A model generated the notes under the pieces. That model was not told the origin of the DNA. It saw nothing but the letters and a program-made list of their open reading frames with translations, and did not search any database. A DNA stretch of 64,000 bases from Microvirga vignae (GTDB taxonomy: Bacteria; Pseudomonadota; Alphaproteobacteria; Rhizobiales; Beijerinckiaceae): positions 168,567 to 232,566 of the forward strand of contig NZ_LCYG01000016.1 in NCBI RefSeq assembly GCF_001017175.1, read 5' to 3'. Position 1 is the stretch's first letter; every line of letters begins with the position of its first letter. A program made the position numbers and the translations under genes. Shown one piece after another: positions 17,154 to 26,248 of this stretch.

Positions 17154-17876
17154 TTACCAGAGATAGAAAAAGGCGAAGATGAAGACCCACACCAGATCGA
17201 CGAAGTGCCAGTAGAGACCCATGATCTCGACGGCCTCGTAATTGCCCTTCCGGCTGGTGAAGAAGCCCTTTCGCTCGTGATCGAAGTCGCCACGCCAGAC
17301 CTTTCTGGCGATGATGAGAAGGAAGATCACGCCGAAGGTCACGTGCGTGCCGTGAAAGCCCGTAATCATGAAGAAGGTGGAGCCGAACTGAGCCGCGCCC
17401 CACGGATTGGTCCAGGGCCGCACGCCCTCATGAATCAGCTTGGTCCACTCGAAAGCCTGCATGCCCACGAAGGTGGCGCCCAGGAGCGCCGTCAGAAGCA
17501 TCAGGGCTGCGGTCTTCCTGCGGTCGCGACGGTAGGCGCAATTCACCGCCATCGCCATGGTCCCGCTGCTGCTGATGAGCACGAAGGTCATGATGGCGAT
17601 CAGGATCAGCGGCAGCGTCGCGCCGCCGATGGTGAGCGCAAAGACCTCGCTGGCATTGGGCCACGGCACCGTCGTGGACATCCTCGCTGTCATGTAGGCG
17701 ATGAGGAAGCTGCTAAAGACGAAGGTGTCGCTCAGCAGGAAGATCCACATCATCGCCTTGCCCCAGGACACGTTCTTGAACGCGCTCCTGTCGGAGGAAA
17801 AATCGGTCGCGATGCTGCGCAGGCCGGAGCTGTGAGTGTGGGTTGTTTCGAAGTTGGAAAATGTGTGCTCCGCCAT
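17154..17876 (-). CDS. Heme-copper oxidase subunit III (second subunit-III gene of the operon)
   Basis: 240-residue integral membrane protein. After a soluble N-terminus it has about five helices: MMWIFLLSDTFVFSSFLIAY, AMTFVLISS-type core, TGFHGTHVTFGVIFLL and YWHFVDLVWVFIF are the classic COX3 motifs. Subunit III stabilises oxygen and proton delivery. A second subunit-III-like gene lies immediately upstream, as reported for alternative oxidases of the Bradyrhizobium coxMNOP type. ATG at 17876. Confidence 0.9.
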   Translation of the reverse strand: MAEHTFSNFETTHTHSSGLRSIATDFSSDRSAFKNVSWGKAMMWIFLLSDTFVFSSFLIAYMTARMSTTVPWPNASEVFALTIGGATLPLILIAIMTFVLISSSGTMAMAVNCAYRRDRRKTAALMLLTALLGATFVGMQAFEWTKLIHEGVRPWTNPWGAAQFGSTFFMITGFHGTHVTFGVIFLLIIARKVWRGDFDHERKGFFTSRKGNYEAVEIMGLYWHFVDLVWVFIFAFFYLW

Positions 17877-17890
17877 GACCAGAGCTCCTC

Positions 17891-18595
17891 TCAAGCCAGC
17901 AGCTGCCGGCAGATATCGATCACATCCCCGGCCCAACCGGTCAGGACGCTCAAAAGAACCAGCCAGACGAAAAGCAGGAAGTGCCAGTAGGTGGCGCACA
18001 GCTCCACACTGAGCTGCAGACGCTCCGGTGCGATGCCTCGCCACGCCCTTGCGATGGTTCTTCCCAAGGCTATCAGGCCGCCTAAGAGATGCAGGCCATG
18101 GATTCCCGTCAGCACATAGAAGAACGCGTTGGCTGAGTTGGACGCCAGGAGATAGCCATCGGCCGTTAGTTGCCGCCAGGCCAGAAGCTGGCCGGACAGG
18201 AAGGCCAGAGCCGTCACGCCGGCCGCGAGAAGACCGAGCCGCAGTTCCTCGTCCTCTCCGCGGCGCGCCGCCTTTCGTGTCCCATGCAATGCGACGCTGC
18301 TCAAGACCAGCATACCCGTGTTCAGCCACAGGATCTTCGGAAGCGGGAGCGCACGCCAGTCCGGCATCTGCATCCGGATCGCATAGGCGCTGATGAAGAG
18401 AGCGAAGAGGGAGCCGACCACGGCAAGAAAGACGCCGAGGCCGACCTTCGCGGCAGATGAAGGTGCGCGTCTGGCGGCTAGCCAGTCGACGGCAACACCC
18501 TGTTCGAGCCACGGCTTCGACATCAGGCCCTGCCGCGAGAGCCACCATGTGGCAATGATGAGCAGCGCAGTCAGGAAAACGAGGATGCTACCCAT
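17891..18595 (-). CDS. Heme-copper oxidase subunit III-like protein (first subunit-III gene)
   Basis: 234-residue membrane protein. It begins with an extra helix (GSILVFLTALLIIATWWLS), then the COX3-like core, with FFYVLTGIHGLHLLGGLIAL and CATYWHFLLFVWLVL near the C-terminus. It is more divergent than its neighbour and lacks the usual early LSD motif. It overlaps the end of ctaD by 8 bases and precedes the second subunit III by 14 bases. Two subunit-III-type proteins in one operon suggest a split or duplicated subunit III. Confidence 0.85.
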   Translation of the reverse strand: MGSILVFLTALLIIATWWLSRQGLMSKPWLEQGVAVDWLAARRAPSSAAKVGLGVFLAVVGSLFALFISAYAIRMQMPDWRALPLPKILWLNTGMLVLSSVALHGTRKAARRGEDEELRLGLLAAGVTALAFLSGQLLAWRQLTADGYLLASNSANAFFYVLTGIHGLHLLGGLIALGRTIARAWRGIAPERLQLSVELCATYWHFLLFVWLVLLSVLTGWAGDVIDICRQLLA

Positions 18596-20366
18596 GGATC
18601 GTTCCTGACGCTGGTTGCGCGCTCGGCTGGTTCTGCGGCAGGAAGTCCTCGACCGCGCCCGGCACACTGTAGTCGTAGGCCCAGCGATAGACGACCGGCA
18701 GCTTAGCGCCCCAATTGCCATGTGGAGGCGGTGTTTCGGGCGTTTGCCATTCGAGCGTCGTTGCCCTCCAGGGATTGCCGCCGGAGGGTCTTCCGTAGCG
18801 CAGGCTCCAGAACAGGTTGAAGACGAAGATGAGCTGAACCGCGCCGACGATCAGCGCCACGATGGTGATGAAGGCGTTGAGCGTATGGGCCGAGGCCGGA
18901 ACGAAGGCCATCTCGCCGATCTCATGATAGCGGCGCGGAACGCCCATGAGGCCGAGATAATGCATGGGGAAGAAGATCGCGTAGGCGCCGAGAAACGTGA
19001 CCCAGAAATGGAGCTTTCCGAGCGGGTCGTTCAGCATGCGCCCCGTGATCTTCGGATACCAGTGATAGATCGCGCCGAAGATCACCAGGATCGGCGCGAC
19101 GCCCATGACCATGTGGAAGTGGGCGACCACGAACATCGTGTCGGAGAGCGGAACGTCCACGACGACATTGCCGAGGAAGAGGCCCGTGAGCCCGCCATTC
19201 ACGAAGGTGACGATGAAGGCGAGAGCAAACAGCATCGGCACGGTCAGGTGAATGTCCCCGCGCCAGAGCGTCAGGACCCAGTTATAGACCTTGATCGCCG
19301 TCGGAATCGCGATGATGAGCGTGGTCGTGGCGAAGAAGAACCCAAAGTAAGGATTCATGCCGCTCACATACATGTGGTGCGCCCAGACGATGAAGCTGAG
19401 CGCGCCGATCGCCAGGAGCGCCCAGACCATCATGCGATAGCCGAAGATATTGCGCCGCGCATGGGTGCTGATCAGATCGGAGACGATGCCGAAGGCGGGA
19501 AGCGCGACGATGTAGACTTCCGGATGGCCGAAGAACCAGAAGAGGTGCTGGAAGAGGATCGGGCTCCCGCCGCTGCGATCCAGGGTCTGGCCCATCTCGA
19601 CGATGGCCGGCATGAAGAAGCTGGTGCCGAGGGTCCTGTCGAACAGCATCATCACGGAGCCGACGAAGAGAGCCGGGAAGGCGAGGAGCGCCATGAAGCT
19701 CGCGGTGAAGATCCCCCAGACGGTCAGGGGCATGCGCATCAGCGTCATGCCGCGCGCCCGCGCCTGCAGCACGGTCACCACATAGTTCAAGCCGCCCATC
19801 GTGAAGCCGATGATAAAGACGATCAGCGAGACGAGCATCAGGATGATGCCCCAGTCCTGTCCTCCCGGCGTGCCCGAGAGAATGGCCTGAGGCGGATAGA
19901 GCGTCCAGCCCGCGCCCGTAGGCCCGCCTGGCGCGAAGAAGCTCGCGACCAGGATCAGCACGGCCAGCAGATAGACCCAGAAGCTCACCATGTTGACATA
20001 GGGAAACACCATGTCGCGCGCGCCGACCATCAGGGGGATGAGGTAATTGCCGAAGCCGCCGAGGAAGAGGGCGGTCAGCACATAGACCACCATCATCATG
20101 CCGTGCATGGTGATGAACTGATAATAGGCGTTGGCATCGATGAAGGAGAAGACGCCCGGGAAGCCGAGTTGCAGGCGCATCAGCCACGACAGCACGAGTG
20201 CGATGAGGCCAACCGTCAGAGCCGTGGCAGAATATTGGATGGCGATGATCTTCGCGTCCTGACTGAAGACGTATTTCGTGACCCAGCTATGCGGGTGATA
20301 CAGCTCGACATCGTCGACATCGGCCGCATGTGCCGGCCCGATGTGACCAAGTGGAACGTCAACCAT
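18588..20366 (-). CDS. ctaD: Cytochrome c oxidase subunit I (aa3-type, A1 family)
   Basis: 592-residue catalytic subunit reducing O2 to water at the heme a3-CuB centre while pumping protons. Twelve or so helices are visible, with the D-channel Glu motif GHPEVYI, the CuB histidines in WAHHMYVSG, the K-channel region, and the axial heme His motif VVAHFHMVMG. The start is ATG 20366 (MVDVPLGHIG); the longer in-frame extension overlaps the subunit II gene and is not used. The C-terminal tail overlaps the next gene by 8 bases. Sequence type A1 implies a proton-pumping, lower-affinity oxidase. Confidence 0.95.
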   Translation of the reverse strand: MVDVPLGHIGPAHAADVDDVELYHPHSWVTKYVFSQDAKIIAIQYSATALTVGLIALVLSWLMRLQLGFPGVFSFIDANAYYQFITMHGMMMVVYVLTALFLGGFGNYLIPLMVGARDMVFPYVNMVSFWVYLLAVLILVASFFAPGGPTGAGWTLYPPQAILSGTPGGQDWGIILMLVSLIVFIIGFTMGGLNYVVTVLQARARGMTLMRMPLTVWGIFTASFMALLAFPALFVGSVMMLFDRTLGTSFFMPAIVEMGQTLDRSGGSPILFQHLFWFFGHPEVYIVALPAFGIVSDLISTHARRNIFGYRMMVWALLAIGALSFIVWAHHMYVSGMNPYFGFFFATTTLIIAIPTAIKVYNWVLTLWRGDIHLTVPMLFALAFIVTFVNGGLTGLFLGNVVVDVPLSDTMFVVAHFHMVMGVAPILVIFGAIYHWYPKITGRMLNDPLGKLHFWVTFLGAYAIFFPMHYLGLMGVPRRYHEIGEMAFVPASAHTLNAFITIVALIVGAVQLIFVFNLFWSLRYGRPSGGNPWRATTLEWQTPETPPPHGNWGAKLPVVYRWAYDYSVPGAVEDFLPQNQPSAQPASGTIHG

Positions 20367-20427
20367 CAGGATCCTCTCCCTGATCGTTTCCCTTGCCCCC
20401 TTTGCCCGTCGCTGTTCGACGGTTCGT

Positions 20428-21234
20428 TTATTGGACTGCGGGCGCAAGACGCGCGAAATTCCGCGACGCCTGTCCCTCAAGCCATGCCTGATAGTCTTTC
20501 TGTTCCTGGACGACGACCGTTCCCCGCATCTGCGGATGGCCCACGCCGCAGAGTTCCGCGCACAGGATCTCGAAGGTTCCGGTTCTCGTCGGCGTGAACC
20601 AGATGTAGGAGACCTGACCCGGCACCAGATCCATCTTGGCCCGCATTTCCGGCACGTAGAAATTATGGATGACATCGACGGAGCGCAGCAGTGCCTTGAC
20701 GGGCTTGTCCACGGGCAGACGCAACTCGCCGCCCTCGATGATCACGTCGTCCTGCCCCTTCGGATCCTCGCGGCTGATGCCTAACGGATTGTCGGGACTG
20801 ACGAGGCGCGTGTCGGTCATGCCGAGCTTGCCGTCCGGGCCCGGCAGCCTGAAGGCCCATTGCCATTGCTGGCCGAGAACCTCGATGTCGGTGGCGTCCT
20901 CGGGGACCGTGATGAATTGCCGCCAGACGAACAGGCCCGGCGTCAGCATGGCCGCGACGCCGACACCTGTGAGGATGGTCAGCCACAGCTCCAGGCGTTT
21001 GCTTTCTGGCTCGTAATGCGCCTGCCGACCCGGCTGGTGCCGGAAGCGGTAGACGCAATAGGCCATGAAGAAAACGACCGCGACGAAGACCGCGCCCGTG
21101 ATCCAGAAGGTGATGACGATCGTGGAGTCGATATAGCCCCAGTTCGAGGCAATGGGCGTCCACCACCAGGGGCTCACAAGATGGAAAACCACCGAGCCGA
21201 CGGTGATCAGAACCAGTATAAGCGCTACAGCCAT
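20428..21234 (-). CDS. coxB: Cytochrome c oxidase subunit II (CuA subunit)
   Basis: 268-residue membrane-anchored subunit receiving electrons from cytochrome c. Two N-terminal helices (about 35-60 and 85-105) precede a periplasmic cupredoxin domain. The CuA ligands are H190, C225, E227, C229, H233 and M236 (CAELCGVGHPQM). There is no fused cytochrome c domain, so it is aa3 rather than caa3. First gene of the reverse-strand oxidase operon; ctaD begins 61 bases later. No heme-A synthesis or assembly gene (ctaA/B/G) is nearby, so it must use those of another locus. Confidence 0.93.
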   Translation of the reverse strand: MAVALILVLITVGSVVFHLVSPWWWTPIASNWGYIDSTIVITFWITGAVFVAVVFFMAYCVYRFRHQPGRQAHYEPESKRLELWLTILTGVGVAAMLTPGLFVWRQFITVPEDATDIEVLGQQWQWAFRLPGPDGKLGMTDTRLVSPDNPLGISREDPKGQDDVIIEGGELRLPVDKPVKALLRSVDVIHNFYVPEMRAKMDLVPGQVSYIWFTPTRTGTFEILCAELCGVGHPQMRGTVVVQEQKDYQAWLEGQASRNFARLAPAVQ

Positions 21235-21541
21235 CCCCGTTCACCCTTGCCTTAAGAGGCTGCTGGCATGAAACAGAAGGCGATAACTTCTCGGCTAAAG
21301 CAATCTCTCAAGAAAAACTCGAAATCGCTTTAGTCGACACAACACGACGACGCGCACAACACTGCGCTTCCCAGGAAAAATCTTCACAGGCCTAATACGA
21401 TGAAGATTACCTGTTAAGGTCGCTCAAAGCTATACCTAACGGCTGAGTTGGTCAACGAGAGCCTGAGCATAACAAAGCCGGGACGCGCCGGATGCAGGCC
21501 TGCTGGTGGCGGAGTCGCCTCGCTGATGACGCCCGGAGAGC
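21235..21541. promoter_or_regulatory. Upstream region of the oxidase operon with two inverted repeats
   Basis: No gene seen. Two arms stand out: CTAAAGC (21295-21301) with GCTTTAG (21327-21333), and a perfect 8-base pair AATCTTCA (21379-21386) with TGAAGATT (21401-21408). I see no FNR-type TTGAT-N4-ATCAA box. These are candidate operator or hairpin elements for the reverse-strand coxB promoter. Confidence 0.35.
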
Positions 21542-21832
21542 TTACCGCCCGTTGTCGATCTCGATCGAGCGGCAGACACCTCCAACGGGGCATTTTGCTG
21601 TGTCAGCGGTCCTGACCCATGCCGGGTCCGCAGTCAAGGAGCGCTCGCAGAAGCTGGAATCGCGAACATAACGGTCATAGGTCGTGGGGCCGGTGCGCAG
21701 CACCACTGCACCGCGCGATGCGACGATCTGTCTGGCTTGCTGGCAGGTCATCGCCAAGGTTGTGGCTGCTGATTGCGCCATGGCGCCGGTTGACAGGCCT
21801 GTAAGCATGATAGACGCAAGAAAAACCTTCAT
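21542..21832 (-). CDS. Small secreted Cys-containing protein
   Basis: 96-residue protein with a signal peptide (about 1-21, ending AMAQ) and a mature part with four cysteines (TCQQARQIV, SSFCERS, AKCPVGGVC), likely two disulfides in the periplasm. I do not recognise a named function. The longer in-frame reading to 22075 lacks coding character and is not used. It lies alone between the oxidase promoter region and cphB. Confidence 0.7.
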   Translation of the reverse strand: MKVFLASIMLTGLSTGAMAQSAATTLAMTCQQARQIVASRGAVVLRTGPTTYDRYVRDSSFCERSLTADPAWVRTADTAKCPVGGVCRSIEIDNGR

Positions 21833-21980
21833 ACAGCTTCCCGATATCTGCTTTGAGGGATGCAATAAAACAAACCCGGTGGCCTGCTGTTCCCCGGAGC
21901 AGCCGCTCGGAACGCGGCACGCCAGCGCACATGGCCTCTGACCCGTGATTGTCCTCGCACGGCAGATCCTCCGATGGTGG

Positions 21981-22835
21981 TCATCCCATCGTCTGCGTCT
22001 CGATGGCGTGACTCTTTGTGACGTCCGGCACTTCCGTGGGGCGGCGTTTGCTGACGTCGAAGGTGTCGCCTGCACTCAGCACATGGAGGCGCACATCAAA
22101 CATCGAGAGCGCGCGTTCCGGCTCTGCCTCGGCAATGTTGGAATGCGTCACGCCTGCGCCATCCACGACATAGACGCAGCCGCTGCCGATTACGTCGAAG
22201 CAGTCGTCTTTGAAAACGAGAGCGGTGTCCTCGTCGATGCCGATCCCGAGCTCGCGCGGGTTGTGGGCAACCGCTCCGAAGAGACGTCCGAAGCGCCCCC
22301 GCTCCGCAAAATGCTGGTCGATGATCATGTTGCGGACAAGCCCCAAGCCAGGCGCCATGTGCAGGTCGCCGATCTTGTAGGATTCGCCGCTCGTGCCTTT
22401 CACCAGCATCGTCTCGCTCATCACGGAGGCGCCGGCCGACGTGCCGGCTAGCAGCCCGCCGCGTTCGTGGATCTCGCGCACCCGCTGCTCGATGGGCGTA
22501 TCGCCGATCTGGCTCGAAATCCGCAATTGATCGCCGCCGGAGAAGAACACGCCGGCAGCGCTATCGAGCAGGCCGAGCTTTTTGGGATCGAGGGTCTCGG
22601 CCCGGTCCTTGACGTAGAGCTCGACGAGGTCGGTAACGCCGAGCTCGGCGAAAGCGCGTTCGTAAGCCTCAAAGTAGCCTTCGGGCTCATGAGACGCGAC
22701 AGTGGCGATGACGAGCCTGCCGCCGTCGAGGTGCTTGACCACCTCGCGGAGGATAGTGCGATCGCCTTCCTTGTCCTCGCCGCCGCCAATCATAATGAGC
22801 GGCCCCTTCGAGCCTCGCTTCCTGTGTTCCGCCAT
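21981..22835 (-). CDS. cphB: Cyanophycinase
   Basis: 284-residue serine-type exopeptidase that cleaves cyanophycin (multi-L-arginyl-poly-L-aspartate) to beta-Asp-Arg dipeptides. The S51-family nucleophile motif GTSAGAS is present, with GGGEDKEGDR near the N-terminus and FFSGGDQLRI before the active site. Length is normal for intracellular CphB. ATG 22835 is preferred; the in-frame extension upstream adds 29 unrelated residues. Cyanophycin synthetase lies 115 bases upstream on the same strand. The gap between them can form alternative hairpins (about 22875-22909). Confidence 0.92.
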   Translation of the reverse strand: MAEHRKRGSKGPLIMIGGGEDKEGDRTILREVVKHLDGGRLVIATVASHEPEGYFEAYERAFAELGVTDLVELYVKDRAETLDPKKLGLLDSAAGVFFSGGDQLRISSQIGDTPIEQRVREIHERGGLLAGTSAGASVMSETMLVKGTSGESYKIGDLHMAPGLGLVRNMIIDQHFAERGRFGRLFGAVAHNPRELGIGIDEDTALVFKDDCFDVIGSGCVYVVDGAGVTHSNIAEAEPERALSMFDVRLHVLSAGDTFDVSKRRPTEVPDVTKSHAIETQTMG

Positions 22836-22950
22836 GGCTCCCGATGCTCTTCTCGTCCCGAAATGTTTTCGCGTGGGCGGATAGATGGAGCGCAAGCGAC
22901 GCTCCGCCCAGCTTGAGGGCACAGCATGCCCTGCTTATGGGGGTGGGGGA

Positions 22951-25716
22951 TCAGGCGCTCTTTCGCCAGGACGTCACCGGCTCCTCCGCTCTTTCGATTT
23001 CCACGTCGAAACGGGTGGCGAGACGAGGCTGGAAGTTGAGAACCTGCTGCCACATGGCCTCTACATCCGTGGGCGTGAGCACCACGAGGTCGCCCGGCTG
23101 CGCCATGCCCAAGCAGATATCCGCAGCCTGGTCCTCCTCGAGGATCCGTTTGATCCGGTCCTCGGGGAATCCGACGGCCAGTGCGCCTTCGGCGAGCAGA
23201 GTGACGATCTCGCCCGGCTGTCGCCCGCGCCGGGCAGGATCCTCACGGAAGATGATCTCGTCGAAGTAGCGCGCCGCCAGCGCACCCATGACCCGCATGT
23301 CGTCGTCGCGGCGGTCGCCGGGGATGTTGATCATGCCGATCACGCGCCGATGGTGCTGGCGCAGCTTGAGGATGAGATCGCCCAGGGCCTGGAGACCTGC
23401 CGGGTTGTGTGCATAGTCGAGGATCACCCGGAAGCCGTGTCCATCGAACACGTTGAGGCGGCCGGGACTGTGCGCGAACGAGTTGGTGTAGGTGGACAAA
23501 GCCATTCGAATGACATTGACCGGCACGCCCTGCGCATAGGCCATGGCCACGGCGCCCATGGCGTTCTGCACGTTGAATTCCGCCAAACCACCGAGGGTTG
23601 CCGGAATTTCAGCCGCTCGCGTCACATGGATGCTGTCGCCATCGTCGTGGATCACGATCTGGCCGCCGGGGGAGCGGCCAGGCTCACGCACGACGGCAAA
23701 GCCGCCATTCTCGATGTGCTCCCGCAGGAACTCGGGCATGTCGGCACCGCCACGCAGCGAGAAATAGCCGATCCTCCCGCCGGCGCGACGGCGCATGCCG
23801 ACGGTGAGCGGATCGTCGGCGTTGAGGATGCTCGTGCCGTTCCGATGAACGGCCTCGACCACAACCGACTTGACCCAGGCGAGGTCCTCGACCGTGTCGA
23901 CGCCCTTGAGGCCCAGGTGATCCGGCTGGATGTTGGTGACGAGACCGACATCGCATTCCGAGAAACCGAGACCCTCGCGCAGGATGCCGCCACGGGCGGT
24001 TTCCAGAACCGCCACGTCCACGGTCGGATCGCGCAGCACCACGCGGGCGCTCCACGGCCCAGAGGCATCCGTTTCCATCACCCGGTCATTGTTCACGTAG
24101 ATGCCGGTTGTCGAGGTGAGGCCCACATTCCACCCGTGAGCGCGCAGGATATGACCCACCATGCGGCAGGTGGTGGATTTACCGTTGGTGCCCGTGACCG
24201 CAAGGATCGGGATGCGTGTGGGCGTGCCACGCGGGAAAAGCATGTCGATCACCGGCCGAGCCACGTTGCGCGGCCGTCCCTCGGAGGGCTGCAGGTGCAT
24301 GCGGAAGCCTGGCGCCGCATTGACCTCGATGATGCCGCCACCAGTCTCATGCACCGAGCGTGCGATGTCGGGAGCGATGAAATCGATGCCGGCGACATCG
24401 AGACCCACGGCCTGCGCGGCGCGGCGCGCGATCAGGGCATTGTCGGGGTGAATGTCGTCCGTGCGGTCGACCGCCGTTCCACCCGTCGAGAGATTGGCCG
24501 TATCGCAGAGATAGATGACCTGGCCTGCCGCGGGGACGCTCTCAGGCGTCAGGCCTGCTTTCGCCAGAAAGCCAAGCACATGATCGTTGAGGATCATGCG
24601 GGTCATGACATTCTCATGGCCCTCGCCGCGACGCGGATCGCGATTCACCTCCTCCACGAGCGCGGCGATGCTGCGCTGCCCGTCGCCCACCACATGCGCG
24701 GGCACGCGCTCGGCCACGGCCACCACCTCGCCGTTCACCACGAGAATGCGATGGTCGCGCCCCTTGAAGCAGCTCTCGACGATGACCCGGCGGGAATGGC
24801 GCGCGGCCTCCGCAAAGGCTTGTGTGACCTCCTCTGGCGTCGAAAGATCGATGCTCACGCCACGTCCGTGATTGCCGTCGAGAGGCTTCACCACGACCGG
24901 GTAGCCGATCCGCTCCGCCGCACGCACTGCGTCCTCGGGGCTGCGCACGACCTCGCCTTTTGGAACGGGAAGACCTGAATCGGCAAGGAGCGCCTTCGTC
25001 AGATCCTTGTCGCTCGCAGCATCGGTGGCGATGGAGGAGGTGAAGCTCGTGGTGCTGGCGCGGATACGCTTCTGATAACGGCCGGTTCCGAGCTGCACGA
25101 GGCTTTGATCGTCAAGGCGCATGACCGGAATGCCGCGACGCTCGGCCTCCTGCACGAGGGAGAGCGTGGTCGGCCCAAGCGCCTTGCGGCGATGCACATT
25201 CTTGAGCGCAGCGAGTGCGGCCTGTAGATCGAAAGCGGCCTGGAGTGCAGGTTCCTCCTCGTCCTTGTAGACGCGGTCGAGTCCTTGAATGCCCTGCAGC
25301 TCGGCCGGGAGAAGCGAGTCCACGAACTGGAGCGCGAGGCGGCCCGCGAGAAGGCCTGTCTCCTCTTCTTCGTAGACGTACATGACGTTGTAGACACCGG
25401 GCTCACCGCGCACCGAGCGCGTCTTGCCGCGCGTCACGCGAAGGCCAATGAGCGACTGAAGCTCGATGGCCACGTGCTCAGTCACGTGACCAAGCCAGGT
25501 TCCTTCCTCAAGCCGCCTCACGAAACCGCCAGGCTCATGGAAGCAGCAGCCATGTTGATGAAGCCCCGGCAAGACAGCGAGGAGGCGCTCGGTGAAACCG
25601 GGAAGGCGGTCGGAGGGCCAGTCCTCCAGCGAACCGAGATCCAGCTTGATCCGGACCATGGGCGCGGAACTATAAAGGTGAGGTCCGCGATAGACGCCCC
25701 GCTCGATAATGTGCAT
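22951..25716 (-). CDS. cphA: Cyanophycin synthetase CphA
   Basis: About 921-residue enzyme that ATP-dependently adds Asp and Arg to build cyanophycin granules. It has an N-terminal region (HIIERGVYRGPHLYS, the usual CphA start), an ATP-grasp domain (KPLDGNHGRGVSIDL) and a C-terminal Mur-ligase-like domain with P-loop VTGTNGKSTTCRMV and SGPWSARVVLRDP-type motifs. The start at 25716 fits the family and has GAGG 11 bases upstream; an ATG at 25839 would add 41 residues with no ribosome site. Forms an operon-like pair with cphB, so polymer synthesis and breakdown are encoded together. Confidence 0.92.
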   Translation of the reverse strand: MHIIERGVYRGPHLYSSAPMVRIKLDLGSLEDWPSDRLPGFTERLLAVLPGLHQHGCCFHEPGGFVRRLEEGTWLGHVTEHVAIELQSLIGLRVTRGKTRSVRGEPGVYNVMYVYEEEETGLLAGRLALQFVDSLLPAELQGIQGLDRVYKDEEEPALQAAFDLQAALAALKNVHRRKALGPTTLSLVQEAERRGIPVMRLDDQSLVQLGTGRYQKRIRASTTSFTSSIATDAASDKDLTKALLADSGLPVPKGEVVRSPEDAVRAAERIGYPVVVKPLDGNHGRGVSIDLSTPEEVTQAFAEAARHSRRVIVESCFKGRDHRILVVNGEVVAVAERVPAHVVGDGQRSIAALVEEVNRDPRRGEGHENVMTRMILNDHVLGFLAKAGLTPESVPAAGQVIYLCDTANLSTGGTAVDRTDDIHPDNALIARRAAQAVGLDVAGIDFIAPDIARSVHETGGGIIEVNAAPGFRMHLQPSEGRPRNVARPVIDMLFPRGTPTRIPILAVTGTNGKSTTCRMVGHILRAHGWNVGLTSTTGIYVNNDRVMETDASGPWSARVVLRDPTVDVAVLETARGGILREGLGFSECDVGLVTNIQPDHLGLKGVDTVEDLAWVKSVVVEAVHRNGTSILNADDPLTVGMRRRAGGRIGYFSLRGGADMPEFLREHIENGGFAVVREPGRSPGGQIVIHDDGDSIHVTRAAEIPATLGGLAEFNVQNAMGAVAMAYAQGVPVNVIRMALSTYTNSFAHSPGRLNVFDGHGFRVILDYAHNPAGLQALGDLILKLRQHHRRVIGMINIPGDRRDDDMRVMGALAARYFDEIIFREDPARRGRQPGEIVTLLAEGALAVGFPEDRIKRILEEDQAADICLGMAQPGDLVVLTPTDVEAMWQQVLNFQPRLATRFDVEIERAEEPVTSWRKSA

Positions 25717-26248
25717 GGGCTTTGCGACCTCGCGTGGTGTTTGGGCTTTGTTGGATTGTTCTTGATCGATCTGCTGAGATACGATGTCCGCAGATCCGGC
25801 CTGCGCCTGAAAATCTTCACCCACGCTTGAACTCCTCATGGAACGCGGCAGACGGCTGCGCCCGCACGCAGCACACCTTTGCTGTGATTTCGGATTCTAG
25901 ATGATCAAGAGCGTTCAAAATGAACCTTGGGACTGCTCAATCCATGAGCAGAGCCTCTTGTTCCAACATGAAACGAAGAATATCAGACGTTATTTCGTCT
26001 ACGATTAACATAAGTAATTTCGGGGCACCGACAGCTTGATCTTGCGCTTATCTTCAACGACTTCGAAGAGATTCAGCACGCGACTGGCGGCTTCCAGGTG
26101 GATATGGATTGGATGCCCGTCCGAGCCTCAGAAAGACATCTCTGCCTGAGCGGCTCAGAGCGAGTAACAGGCAGCATGACGCTGTCCGAAAGACGGTTCA
26201 GGAATGGTTTCACAGATATGCCTGATGGTGAGATCAGGCCCTTCAGAA
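25717..26248. other. Long intergenic region upstream of cphA with AT-rich inverted repeats
   Basis: No convincing gene. Part of 25717-25839 may be a cphA N-terminal extension. Hairpin-like pairs are CTGCTCA-ATCCA-TGAGCAG (25933-25951) and AGACG-TTATTT-CGTCT (25985-26000) in an AT-rich stretch (25900-26030), a likely cphA promoter region. At 26220-26239 GCCTGAT-GGTGAG-ATCAGGC is a perfect 7-base hairpin just past the stop of the next reverse-strand gene, a weak terminator candidate without a T-run. Confidence 0.4.

Noticed and set aside
18615..20597. Open frame of about 660 codons antisense to ctaD
   Set aside because: Charged low-complexity product complementary to membrane-helix codons; ctaD on the other strand has all oxidase motifs.
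22885..24978. Open frame of about 697 codons antisense to cphA
   Set aside because: Runs opposite a clear ATP-grasp/Mur-ligase gene; composition His/Asp/Arg-rich and motif-free.
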